DNA of 20,235 nt from Sphingobacterium sp. UBA1575. GTDB taxonomy: Bacteria; Bacteroidota; Bacteroidia; Sphingobacteriales; Sphingobacteriaceae. The DNA lies in assembly GCA_002322865.1 (NCBI GenBank), contig DCOH01000050.1:48827-69061 (forward strand), read 5' to 3'. Below the pieces are notes generated by a model. It ran no database searches and was not told where the DNA came from. It saw only the letters and a list, made by a program, of their open reading frames with translations. Within the stretch, counting starts at the first letter, position 1, and each line of letters opens with the position of its first letter. The translations under genes were made by a program, and so were the position numbers. Of this stretch, positions 1 to 7,425 are shown one piece after another.

Positions 1-1
1 G

Positions 2-1303
2 CCTTATCTGATCAAAGAGGAAGAATTGCCTTTATTATTACCAGAGGTCGATAAATACTTACCAACCGAATCGGGCGAACCACCTTTGGGACGCGCGGAA
101 GACTGGAAATATCAAGATCAATACGAATACGAATTGAGCACCATGCCGGGTTGGGCAGGTTCTTCCTGGTATTGGTTCCGATATATGGATCCGAAAAATA
201 AAACGCAATTTGCTTCTGAGGAGGCCGTAGCTTATTGGAAAGCCGTTGATTTATATATCGGTGGTTCAGAACATGCCACAGGGCACTTATTGTATTCCCG
301 CTTCTGGAACAAATTCCTGAAGGACATTGGATACCATAATGAAGAAGAGCCATTCAAAAAATTGATCAACCAAGGGATGATCCAAGGAAGGTCGAATTTT
401 GTTTACCGTATCTTGGATGAAGAAGGTAGAGGAACCAACAAGTTTGTATCCTTAGGCTTAAAGAATGCGTATCCAACGATTCCATTGCACGTTGATGTGA
501 ATATAGTTCATAACGATGTGTTGGATCTGGAGAAATTCAAATCATTCCGTCCAGACTTCGCCAACGCGGAGTTTATTTTGGAAAATGGCAAATACATCTG
601 TGGAACCGAGGTGGAGAAGATGTCAAAATCTAAGTTCAATGTGGTTAATCCAGATGATATCATCAGTCAATATGGTGCGGACACCCTTCGTTTGTACGAA
701 ATGTTCCTTGGGCCTTTAGAGCAGGCAAAACCTTGGAATACAAACGGTATAGAAGGGGTATATAAATTTTTACGTAAGGTTTGGCGTCTATTCCATGATG
801 CAGATGGAAACTTCCAGGTGTCGGACGAGGAACCAAGCAAAGCAGAATACAAAGCCTTACATAAGATCATCAAGAAAGTGGAAGATGATATTGAAAGGTT
901 CTCATTCAATACTTCCGTTTCTGCCTTTATGATCTGTGTCAATGAATTAACCGATCTTAAATGTAATAAGCGTAAGATCTTACAGGATCTGATCATCTGT
1001 TTGGAACCTTATGCGCCGCATATTACGGAAGAACTTTGGTCCTTATTGGGCAATGAACCAGGAACCATATCCTATGCACCATATCCAGTGTTTAATCCAG
1101 ATTATTTGGTAGAAAGCGAATTTGCATATCCGGTATCTATCAATGGAAAGATGCGTATGAATCTACCATTGGCATTAGATCTGGACCAAAAGGCGGTAGA
1201 GGCAATTCTTATGGAAAACCAAGATGTACAGAAATATCTGGATGGAAAACCAGTTAAGAAGATCATTTTTGTAAAAGGGAAGATCATTAATATCGTAATC
1301 TAA
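2..1303 (+). CDS. leuS: Leucyl-tRNA synthetase, C-terminal part (5' truncated by window edge)
   Basis: Charges tRNA-Leu with leucine in the cytoplasm. Only the last 433 codons or so are present; the frame is open from position 2, so the start lies outside the window. The class I signature VEKMSKSKFN is encoded at about 611-640, the lysine-rich loop that stabilises the ATP transition state. It is followed by NPDDIISQYGADTLRLYEMFLGP, typical of LeuRS/IleRS/ValRS. Upstream, the segment containing STMPGWAGSSWYWFRYMDP and YIGGSEHATGHLLYSRFW is characteristic of LeuRS after its editing domain. The helical anticodon-binding domain (LEPYAPHITEELW, about 1000-1040) and a short C-terminal domain follow. 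The reading frame is intact to TAA at 1301-1303, and a strong terminator follows directly. The family call is near certain. Confidence 0.97.
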   Translation, partial: PYLIKEEELPLLLPEVDKYLPTESGEPPLGRAEDWKYQDQYEYELSTMPGWAGSSWYWFRYMDPKNKTQFASEEAVAYWKAVDLYIGGSEHATGHLLYSRFWNKFLKDIGYHNEEEPFKKLINQGMIQGRSNFVYRILDEEGRGTNKFVSLGLKNAYPTIPLHVDVNIVHNDVLDLEKFKSFRPDFANAEFILENGKYICGTEVEKMSKSKFNVVNPDDIISQYGADTLRLYEMFLGPLEQAKPWNTNGIEGVYKFLRKVWRLFHDADGNFQVSDEEPSKAEYKALHKIIKKVEDDIERFSFNTSVSAFMICVNELTDLKCNKRKILQDLIICLEPYAPHITEELWSLLGNEPGTISYAPYPVFNPDYLVESEFAYPVSINGKMRMNLPLALDLDQKAVEAILMENQDVQKYLDGKPVKKIIFVKGKIINIVI

Positions 1304-1325
1304 ATCAATAATTCTTTAAACAGGC

Positions 1326-1370
1326 AAAAGGCCGTATCAGAACATTCATGTTTGATACGGCCTTTTTTTT
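1326..1370 (+). terminator. Rho-independent terminator of leuS
   Basis: A perfect 14-bp stem pairs AAAAGGCCGTATCA (1326-1339) with TGATACGGCCTTTT (1353-1366) around a 13-nt loop. The run of eight T at 1363-1370 overlaps the end of the right arm. It lies 22 bp after the leuS stop. Confidence 0.93.
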
Positions 1371-1426
1371 GTTCGCTATACGGAAATATTGTATGCGGGA
1401 TGTAAGCATGTTTTAAGTGCATAAAG

Positions 1427-1470
1427 TCACTTACACCTCACTTACATATCACTTTTAGGTCACTTTCACT
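1427..1470 (+). promoter_or_regulatory. Four TCACTT direct repeats phased at 11 bp
   Basis: TCACTT begins at 1427, 1438, 1449 and 1460, exactly 11 bp apart, as units TCACTTACACC, TCACTTACATA, TCACTTTTAGG and TCACTTTCACT. A fifth partial copy (TCACT, 1466-1470) lies inside the last unit and an inverted CACTT lies at 1415-1419. Eleven base pairs is about one helical turn, so all copies face the same side of the DNA. OmpR/PhoB-type response regulators bind direct repeats with this spacing. Assigning this array to that family is inference. Confidence 0.6.
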
Positions 1471-1481
1471 AAGCCCCTAAA

Positions 1482-1489
1482 TACTTTTC
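1482..1489 (+). promoter_or_regulatory. Possible -7 element (TACTTTTC) just after the repeat array
   Basis: TACTTTTC matches the Bacteroidota -7 consensus TAnnTTTG except for its last base. It starts 11 bp after the last repeat unit, which therefore covers the -33 region. An activator bound there could replace a weak -33 contact. The transcript would run toward the OmpA-family gene nearly 500 bp away. Weak evidence on its own. Confidence 0.3.
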
Positions 1490-1682
1490 ATATTGTAAAA
1501 ACATTGCTAACTTGCCTAACATTGAAAATCCGATTAGCGCTTTTAGGCTGGGAAATAAAATTTAGTGAAAGACAAATTAAATAATGGGTTTAAACAAGTT
1601 CTAAGCATGTTTTTTTTACCGTTAACTGATGTAGATGTATGTTTACAAATAAAATTTAACCAATTTTAAATAATACTCAATA

Positions 1683-1711
1683 GCATTTGATTTTAATGAT
1701 TAAAATCATGC
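1683..1711. repeat. Operator-like dyad in the OmpA upstream region
   Basis: GATTTTAA (1689-1696) and TTAAAATC (1700-1707) form a perfect 8-bp inverted repeat around TGA. GCAT (1683-1686) and ATGC (1708-1711) extend it if two unpaired T residues are allowed on the left. It has no T tract and lies inside non-coding DNA, so a protein-binding site is more likely than a terminator. Confidence 0.4.
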
Positions 1712-1858
1712 TGAAAAATTAAGTTTAATAATAAAAAATTAAAGCAAACGTGTGTTATAAAAAATTTCATTTTTAATTTTTGCTAAAAAATACACTATTA
1801 GGAAAATTTATATAAAATCAAAACTGCCTCCTCTTTTTCATAAAAAGATTTTCAATGA

Positions 1859-1866
1859 TATCTTTG
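1859..1866 (+). promoter_or_regulatory. Promoter -7 element for the OmpA-family gene
   Basis: TATCTTTG matches the Bacteroidota primary sigma factor -7 consensus TAnnTTTG exactly. A T-rich stretch (CTCTTTTTC, 1831-1839) lies at about the right distance for a weak -33 element. Transcription would start near 1872, giving a leader of about 100 nt. Confidence 0.55.
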
Positions 1867-1971
1867 TTTCAGATTTGAATAGGGGAGTATAAAATTAAGA
1901 TCACACTAACTATTAATTTTTTCCAACAAATCAATTTACATATTTATTAAATCAATTCTTATCGTTAAGAA

Positions 1972-3210
1972 ATGAATAAAACCTTACTATCTATTGCCCT
2001 TGGTCTGTCCTTTAGTGCAGCAAGTTATGGGCAAACCCTAACCATCAAACGCGATTCTGTTGTTACTGTCAGCGAGGATCAGTACAAGGTTGTTACCAAC
2101 CGTTTTTTTGATAATTGGTTTTTTGGTGCTGGAGCTGGTGCCCAAATGTATTTTGGAGACCACAATAAACAAGCAAAATTTGGTGAACGTTTAACGCCAT
2201 ACTTCCAGGGCTATATTGGAAAATGGTTCTCTCCAGGTATTGGTGTACGCGTTGGTGTCGATGGATTGAAGGTTAAGGGATTAACCCAATTTGGTCCGCA
2301 TTCGACAGGTGTAAAATATGATGGAAAACCATGGGATGGATACTGGTTATATAATGAAGAGTTTGGATATTGGCATCTTCGCGGAGATGTTTTGTTCAAT
2401 TTAACGAATATCTTAGATGGCTTTAAACCAAACCGTTTTTACAACGTTAGCCCTTATGCCGGATTAGGTTGGATGGTTACTACCGAAACACCGAATGAGC
2501 GTGAGGTAAGTGCAAACATTGGTGTTTACAATACATTTCGTTTAGCAAATGCTTTGGATCTAACCCTTGATGTAAGAGGTGCAATGGTTCATGACCGTTT
2601 TGATGGGGAAGAAGGTAATCGTAGAAATGATGGTATATTATCGTCAAGTTTAGGCCTTGTTTACCGTATTAATAAACGCGATTGGGACAAGCCAACCCAA
2701 ATCAAAGTGACGGAATCTTACGATGAAGCACAATTGCAAGCTATTTTAAATCGCTTAAAGCAATTGGAAGCTGATAACGATGCCTTACGTAAATTGTTGG
2801 CTCAAGCGAAGGATACAACCATTACAAATATTAACGTGAAGAGAAACATGTTGGCTGCACCAATTCTAGTTACTTTCCCAATCAATAAGAGTACGGTTAG
2901 TAATGAAGCTCGTGTAAACCTAGGCTTCTTCGCGAAATTGATCAAAGAAACCAATCCTAATTTTGTGTATAGTATCACAGGCTATGCAGATGAGGGTACA
3001 GGTACACCTGCGATCAACGAACGTTTGAGTAGAGAGCGGGCAGAAGCAATTTACAATGTATTGGTTAATGAGTTTAAGGTTAATCCTAATCAATTGAGAA
3101 AAGAGCATAAAGGTGGAGTTGCGAATATGTTCTATAACGACCCAAGATTAAGCAGGGCAGTTATCACTATCGCGGATCTACTTTTAAATGAAAAAATAGA
3201 AGAAAACTAA
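1972..3210 (+). CDS. OmpA-family outer membrane protein
   Basis: A 412-aa envelope protein expected to anchor the outer membrane to peptidoglycan. It begins with a signal peptide (hydrophobic residues 4-17, likely cleavage near ASYGQ at 17-21). Residues of about 30-230 are rich in aromatic and glycine residues in alternating patterns, as in an eight-stranded beta barrel. A short coiled coil (about 252-282, QLQAILNRLKQLEADNDALR) follows. The C-terminal OmpA-like peptidoglycan-binding domain (about 295-400) shows the usual ITGYADEGTG and NERLSRERAEAIYNVL segments. This layout resembles Omp40/41-type porin-like proteins of Bacteroidota. The ATG start gives an immediate signal peptide; no strong Shine-Dalgarno is seen, as is common in the phylum. 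It is a single-gene unit with its own promoter and terminator. The family is secure; the precise role is not. Confidence 0.9.
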   Translation: MNKTLLSIALGLSFSAASYGQTLTIKRDSVVTVSEDQYKVVTNRFFDNWFFGAGAGAQMYFGDHNKQAKFGERLTPYFQGYIGKWFSPGIGVRVGVDGLKVKGLTQFGPHSTGVKYDGKPWDGYWLYNEEFGYWHLRGDVLFNLTNILDGFKPNRFYNVSPYAGLGWMVTTETPNEREVSANIGVYNTFRLANALDLTLDVRGAMVHDRFDGEEGNRRNDGILSSSLGLVYRINKRDWDKPTQIKVTESYDEAQLQAILNRLKQLEADNDALRKLLAQAKDTTITNINVKRNMLAAPILVTFPINKSTVSNEARVNLGFFAKLIKETNPNFVYSITGYADEGTGTPAINERLSRERAEAIYNVLVNEFKVNPNQLRKEHKGGVANMFYNDPRLSRAVITIADLLLNEKIEEN

Positions 3211-3246
3211 AAGAGAATTTGATAAATATCAATTCTTGTGAATATG

Positions 3247-3286
3247 AAAAGAGGCTTTATCAATTGCTTGGTATAGCCTCTTTTTT
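3247..3286 (+). terminator. Rho-independent terminator of the OmpA-family gene
   Basis: AAAAGAGGCT (3247-3256) pairs with AGCCTCTTTT (3275-3284). The stem can be extended inward with one mismatch, and the T run 3281-3286 overlaps the right arm. It lies 36 bp after the stop codon. Confidence 0.9.
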
Positions 3287-3355
3287 GTTTTATGGTTTGA
3301 TATTTGCCTTTTGAAATATATGGTGATAAACCATACCTTACAAAAAAATGAACAT

Positions 3356-4270
3356 ATGAAATATTTAGGTATCCTTTTCGGCTTAATGGTCATTGTATCT
3401 TGTCAACAAAATAAAAAAACATCAACTCCTACGGAAACAACTACGGCGAAGGTCTATAGTCCACCACAAGCGCCCTCAGTTTTAACCAGCCCTGAAGATC
3501 AAAGCACCTATGTATTTGACCATTATTGGGATAATTATAATTTTCAGGACACTTTGGCTTCATTAAACCCAGAATACAGCGAGCAGGCGATTGTGAATTA
3601 TATCAACATGATGAAATTCGTGGATGAAAAGAAATTTAATGAAGGACTGGAGGATCTATTTAATCAAGCGAAAATAGAGCCCAAAACCTTTCAATACCTA
3701 ACAACTACCATGGATCGTTATTTGGGTGATCCCAATTCACCGTTAAGGAACGATATCCTTTATGAAGGTTTTATACTTAACCTGCTAAAAACAGATAAAT
3801 TAACGGAAGCTCAAACTATAAAGTACAAAACCCTGTTGCCGATGGTGCAAAAAAATAAACCGGGAACTAAAGCAGCCGATTTTAAGTTTCTAAAGGATGA
3901 TGCCACCATTTCTAGCCTCTATGAGGAAAAGGCAGACTGGATTTTTCTTTTTTTCTATGAGCCTGGATGTAGCTCTTGTGCAGATGCCATTGAGGCTTTG
4001 AAAGATTATCAGCCGTTCAATGCGCTCATTGACTCCGGTAAACTTAAGGTGCTTGCGATTTATCCCGATGGAAACCGTGACCTTTGGGATGATTATAAAC
4101 CGCAAATACCAAAGAATTGGATCAACGGTCTAGATGAGGAGCAGTATATTGTGAACAAAGGCATTTATCAGATCAAAGCAACACCGACAATTTACCTGCT
4201 CGATCAATATAAAAATGTTCTGTTAAAGGATGCTAATTTAGATGCCGTAGCCCAATACCTCAAGATTTAA
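3356..4270 (+). CDS. Lipoprotein with DUF5106-like region and thioredoxin-like CSSC domain
   Basis: A 304-aa envelope lipoprotein, probably a TlpA/ResA-like thiol-disulfide oxidoreductase in the periplasm. The ATG at 3356 is preferred over an in-frame TTG at 3311, because it puts the lipoprotein signal at the very N-terminus: MKYLGILFGLMVIVSC, with the lipidated Cys at 16. A Ser/Thr/Pro linker leads to a helical region (about 45-180: LTSPEDQSTYVFDHYWDNYNF onward) resembling the Bacteroidota DUF5106 domain. The thioredoxin fold follows, with strand DWIFLFFYEPG, active site C205-S-S-C208, and the cis-proline segment ATPTIYLLD (Pro277). CSSC is an unusual active site compared with thioredoxin CGPC, and the redox potential cannot be judged from sequence. 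The thioredoxin call is strong; the DUF5106 call is from memory of the family. Confidence 0.85.
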   Translation: MKYLGILFGLMVIVSCQQNKKTSTPTETTTAKVYSPPQAPSVLTSPEDQSTYVFDHYWDNYNFQDTLASLNPEYSEQAIVNYINMMKFVDEKKFNEGLEDLFNQAKIEPKTFQYLTTTMDRYLGDPNSPLRNDILYEGFILNLLKTDKLTEAQTIKYKTLLPMVQKNKPGTKAADFKFLKDDATISSLYEEKADWIFLFFYEPGCSSCADAIEALKDYQPFNALIDSGKLKVLAIYPDGNRDLWDDYKPQIPKNWINGLDEEQYIVNKGIYQIKATPTIYLLDQYKNVLLKDANLDAVAQYLKI

Positions 4271-4441
4271 ATCATAAGATCCCTGACGAGGCTTTAAAAT
4301 CATGGTTAAGTATAGATGAAAACTTACAATTTTATGGATAATGTATTTATTTGAATGAAAGCAGGTATTTTGCTTTTAGATTAGGGATAATTTCTAACCA
4401 TAATTAAGGATATTTGTGTCAATTTCTAAAACACACTAACC

Positions 4442-4855
4442 ATGAACAGATTATTTTTGACAATGATGGCATTGTTATGCTCCTCAATTTTTTTTATTGC
4501 CTGTAATTCCGGGCAAAAAGGTGAAGTAACCAAAGATCCTAGGTATGCGGATATTGCAAACAATATCTTTTTCACCAAGCAGCCGACCTATTACTATTAT
4601 TACAAGCAACAAAGGCCTGACGGTAAGGAAGGATATTTCTTATCCTCCCAAGCACAGATGCCAACTGCTGAACTCATCAAGGAAATTCCGGTAAGAGCAC
4701 ATGTGCATATCTCTAAGGTTTTTGAAATTCCTCAAAAGGATGGTTCCGTGCAAGTCATGGTCGAAGGAAAGGTTTTTCCAGATACCCAAAGTAGCGGTGA
4801 AGAATATAAGGCCATTTACGAAGATATTAAACCTGCACTTGAATTAGAGAAGTAA
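4442..4855 (+). CDS. Small lipoprotein of unknown function
   Basis: A 137-aa protein I do not recognise. The N-terminus is a lipoprotein signal (MNRLFLTMMALLCSSIFFIAC, Cys21 after FIA), so it should be anchored in the envelope. The mature part has a notable run of five tyrosines (50-54) flanked by Lys/Pro. It then has a predicted beta-rich segment (about 80-115: PVRAHVHISKVFEIPQKDGS, QVMVEGKVFPD) and ends in acidic helices. It is preceded by a 171-bp spacer with a weak -7-like GATATTTG at 4409-4416, and followed by a hairpin, so it is probably expressed alone. No catalytic motif is visible. The frame, codon use and signal peptide make it a real gene. Confidence 0.8.
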   Translation: MNRLFLTMMALLCSSIFFIACNSGQKGEVTKDPRYADIANNIFFTKQPTYYYYYKQQRPDGKEGYFLSSQAQMPTAELIKEIPVRAHVHISKVFEIPQKDGSVQVMVEGKVFPDTQSSGEEYKAIYEDIKPALELEK

Positions 4856-4869
4856 ACTTATTAGATTTG

Positions 4870-4906
4870 ACAGCCGGATGAATTTCACATCCGGCTGTTA
4901 ATTTTC
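4870..4906 (+). terminator. Hairpin terminator after the small lipoprotein gene
   Basis: ACAGCCGGATG (4870-4880) pairs perfectly with CATCCGGCTGT (4888-4898) around a 7-nt loop. It is followed by TAATTTTC, a short and interrupted T tract, so termination may be incomplete. Readthrough into the efflux gene 10 bp further on is possible. Confidence 0.75.
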
Positions 4907-4915
4907 GTATATATC

Positions 4916-6124
4916 ATGCAGAAGGCTTCCTTTGTTTACAATCCTCAAAAAACTACCTATCCCATATTATTTGCAATCTGTATTGCACATTTACTAAACG
5001 ACCTGATCCAGGCCATCATACCGGCATCTTATCCGATGCTAAAGGAAAACTTCCATTTAAATTATGCCCAGATCGGTATTATTACCCTTTGTTTCCAATT
5101 GGCCTCTTCCTTATTGCAGCCTGTGATAGGTGCCTATACGGATAAGCATCCAAAACCATATTCGCAGATCGTTGGCATGATGTTCAGTTTTGTAGGTGTA
5201 ATCTCTTTGGCCTATTCCACTAATTATGGATCTATTCTGTTTTCGGTGATCATGGTGGGTATCGGCTCATCGATCTTTCATCCTGAATCATCGCGGGTAG
5301 CCTTCATGTCTTCAGGTGGAAAACGTAGTCTTGCGCAATCCATATTCCAGATCGGTGGAAACACCGGTACTGCCTTAGGTCCACTGCTGTTGGCTTGGTT
5401 TGTTATCCCCAATGGGCAACGGTATATTATTTGGTTTGTAGCGGTGATTGTCCTTGCACAAGTGGTGCTGACCTATATTGCAAAATGGTACCAAAAAGTC
5501 TTGTTGGCTCAGCAAGGGAATGGCAAGAAACTACTGAAAATTCCAGATCTATCCTCCAAACGGATTGCCTTTTCGGTTGGAATACTATTGTTATTAATTT
5601 TTTCCAAATACATCTATATCGCCAGCATTACGAGTTACCTGCAATTCTATTTGATGCAGAAGTTCGGGATTTCTGAGGTTGGCGCGCAGATATACCTATT
5701 TTATTTCTTGATTGCCATTGCTTTGGGAACTTTAATAGGCGGATCTTTAGGGGATATTCTTGGGAGGAAATATATCATTTGGCTTTCAGTGCTAGGTTGT
5801 GCACCTTTCACACTGTTATTGCCTTACGCCAATCCGTTCTGGACGGCCATTCTGGTTTCTGTTATTGGATTTATTATGGCTTCTGCCTTTCCTTCCATTT
5901 TGGTTTATGCTCAGGAGTTGCTGCCCAAGAAAATCGGTATGGTATCGGGGTTATTCTATGGGTTTGCCTTTGGAATGGGTGGGATAGGAGCGGCATTCCT
6001 TGGTTGGTGGGCCGATCATACATCATTAGATAATATCTATCATGTATGCTCATTCCTACCTTTGATAGGTGTGATTGCTTATTTCTTACCCAACATGAAA
6101 AAGATAGGGTTCAAGTCGGTTTAG
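4916..6124 (+). CDS. fsr: MFS efflux protein, fosmidomycin-resistance (Fsr) type
   Basis: A 402-aa inner membrane transporter of the major facilitator superfamily, with a hydrophobicity pattern fitting 12 membrane segments. The N-terminus IAHLLNDLIQAIIPASYPML, the A-motif-like GAYTDKHPKP, and the run GIGSSIFHPESSRVAF followed by FQIGGNTGTALGPLLLAW are hallmarks of the Fsr family. That family exports fosmidomycin in E. coli; the natural substrate is unknown. A second-half A-like motif (GGSLGDILGRKYII) is also present. The ATG at 4916 lies 17 bp after the preceding hairpin. The stop TAG (6122-6124) overlaps the stop of the convergent methyltransferase gene, leaving no room for a terminator. The family is secure. 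The substrate is not, and annotation as a resistance gene would be an over-reading. Confidence 0.87.
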   Translation: MQKASFVYNPQKTTYPILFAICIAHLLNDLIQAIIPASYPMLKENFHLNYAQIGIITLCFQLASSLLQPVIGAYTDKHPKPYSQIVGMMFSFVGVISLAYSTNYGSILFSVIMVGIGSSIFHPESSRVAFMSSGGKRSLAQSIFQIGGNTGTALGPLLLAWFVIPNGQRYIIWFVAVIVLAQVVLTYIAKWYQKVLLAQQGNGKKLLKIPDLSSKRIAFSVGILLLLIFSKYIYIASITSYLQFYLMQKFGISEVGAQIYLFYFLIAIALGTLIGGSLGDILGRKYIIWLSVLGCAPFTLLLPYANPFWTAILVSVIGFIMASAFPSILVYAQELLPKKIGMVSGLFYGFAFGMGGIGAAFLGWWADHTSLDNIYHVCSFLPLIGVIAYFLPNMKKIGFKSV

Positions 6125-6720
6125 GTTTTTTGGCAGACCCAAACGGAAGCTTTGCCAACCGTTGGATCTTCCAATGCTTTCTTAAGGACAATAAACCCGT
6201 TTTCATTTAACAGCTGCTCATAATCCGTTGGGGATAAGGAGGCATGATAGACGTCTTCTTCGTTTAGTCTACTCCAGGCTTCACCCGCTGCTGGGCCGGA
6301 GGTAAAAACCAACATTCCACCAGGATTTAAGTATTGTTTGAATATAGGGAACATCAAAGGCTGATCTACAGCCGGCAGATGAAAAAAGCTATGCCAGGCA
6401 ATGATAGCATCAAACTTTTCTGGTAGATCCAATTTCCTCATATCCTGAAGGATAAAAGCTTGGTTGGGGAAATTCTTAGCCGCAATCTTAAGGATCTCTT
6501 TACTGGCATCCACAGCAACGACTGTTCTTCCCAAAGAAAGTAGATAGGCTAAGATGGGCTTACCTGTTCCGCAACCTAAATCCAATATCTTTCCATCTTT
6601 GGGGATTTTTGCCAGTACAAAATCCAGATAAGCCTTCTCCATCAGGTCCTGCCCACGGTTCTGATGGAACCAATCGGCTATTTTATCATAGACCTTATAG
6701 ACATCTTTTGTTTCCTTCAT
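6121..6720 (-). CDS. Class I SAM-dependent methyltransferase
   Basis: A 199-aa soluble protein with a Rossmann methyltransferase fold. Motif I is ILDLGCGTG (45-53), the acidic residue at the end of strand 2 is Asp71 (VVAVDAS), motif II-like LQDMRKLDLP spans 91-100, and motif IV is FDAIIAWHSFFHLP (103-116). The motif IV sequence and the small size resemble the generic Methyltransf_25/11 group, whose substrates are mostly unknown. It is the second gene of a likely leftward pair, 11 bp after the DUF4230 gene. Its stop codon overlaps that of the convergent transporter gene by interleaved TTAG. The N-terminal segment DVYKVYDKIADWFHQNRG is common in this family and supports the start. The substrate cannot be predicted. 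Confidence 0.88.
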   Translation of the reverse strand: MKETKDVYKVYDKIADWFHQNRGQDLMEKAYLDFVLAKIPKDGKILDLGCGTGKPILAYLLSLGRTVVAVDASKEILKIAAKNFPNQAFILQDMRKLDLPEKFDAIIAWHSFFHLPAVDQPLMFPIFKQYLNPGGMLVFTSGPAAGEAWSRLNEEDVYHASLSPTDYEQLLNENGFIVLKKALEDPTVGKASVWVCQKT

Positions 6721-6731
6721 GGATTACGATT

Positions 6732-7292
6732 TTAATCGAAAGTAAGGGTTACTTTTTTGAATCCCAAAGCTTCGATCAAAGGCTGGAATACGGACATGGC
6801 ATTTTTTTGGGTCTGTACCAGAATATCGGATGCCTTGACCTGTTTGTGGATTTCCTCCTCTGCATATTTATAGGCTTCATCTACCAGGTCTGCCTCCCTA
6901 AAAAACGCCATTTTGGTATCATAGACTTTCGAATCTTTATGATCGATCTTGACATAACAGATCTCTGGTTTTGGAAGATGTATGGTAACCGAGTCACCGG
7001 TAACCTGAATGTCCGTTGAATCGAGTTTAGTGAGGTCTATACAACCTACCGCATCAGCTTTGATGATCAATAGCACACTCGCATCCGGCAAGTAGGCGCT
7101 GATGCTTTTATGTTCTACAACGTCGCTATATCTGTATTTTACCAATTCGAGTTTGCCCATGGCTTCGATTCTTTCCAATAGGACCTGGTGGTTGCTCTCG
7201 GTTTTCGTACTTGGCTTTATACGGTCCCATACAAACCAGGTAACCCCGATGATGAGGGCCAATGTCAATAATACTTTTAAAATTTTTCCCAT
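6732..7292 (-). CDS. DUF4230 membrane-anchored protein
   Basis: A 186-aa protein with one N-terminal membrane segment (about residues 4-22, ILKVLLTLALIIGVTWFVW) and a soluble domain outside. The sequence LLIIKADAVGCIDLTKLDS, then VTIHLPKPEICYVKIDHKDSKVYDTK, then a helical C-terminus, matches the DUF4230 family as I remember it. That family is common in Bacteroidota and Firmicutes and has no assigned function. It lies 11 bp upstream of the methyltransferase gene on the same strand, so the two are probably co-transcribed. It is divergent from the TPM-domain gene across 133 bp. I found no exact TAnnTTTG box for it in that interval. Confidence 0.82.
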   Translation of the reverse strand: MGKILKVLLTLALIIGVTWFVWDRIKPSTKTESNHQVLLERIEAMGKLELVKYRYSDVVEHKSISAYLPDASVLLIIKADAVGCIDLTKLDSTDIQVTGDSVTIHLPKPEICYVKIDHKDSKVYDTKMAFFREADLVDEAYKYAEEEIHKQVKASDILVQTQKNAMSVFQPLIEALGFKKVTLTFD

Positions 7293-7342
7293 AATATGTA
7301 TTGCTCAAATAATAGACCATAATAGGGATAAAATGTCAAGTT

Positions 7343-7375
7343 CTTGTAAGGGTATTTTTTAAATGTTTATATTCG
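7343..7375 (+). promoter_or_regulatory. Candidate promoter of the TPM-domain gene
   Basis: CTTG (7343-7346) and TATATTCG (7368-7375) are separated by 21 bp. The second box matches TAnnTTTG with one mismatch. Transcription would begin near 7381, about 45 nt before the start codon. Confidence 0.35.
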
Positions 7376-7425
7376 AATGATAATTCTCCCCAGGCAGATT
7401 GGAAGGATTATAAAAAATTTCCACT

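Larger units (their letters stand above)
1371..1971. other. 600-bp gene-free AT-rich intergenic region with regulatory signals
   Basis: No convincing open frame is seen between the leuS terminator and the OmpA-family gene. The stretch holds an 11-bp-phased direct repeat array (1427-1470), a -7-like box 11 bp after it (1482-1489), a dyad (1683-1711), and an exact TAnnTTTG promoter element (1859-1866). About 370 bp between the array and that promoter remain unexplained. They could be a long leader, a small RNA or spacer DNA. No tRNA or rRNA was recognised. Confidence 0.7.

Noticed and set aside
1427..1470. Possibility that the phased TCACTT repeats are a CRISPR array
   Set aside because: Units are only 11 bp with no spacers of CRISPR length, and no cas genes are present.
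3311..3355. TTG start extending the thioredoxin lipoprotein by 15 codons
   Set aside because: The extension would bury the lipoprotein signal; ATG at 3356 places it at the N-terminus.
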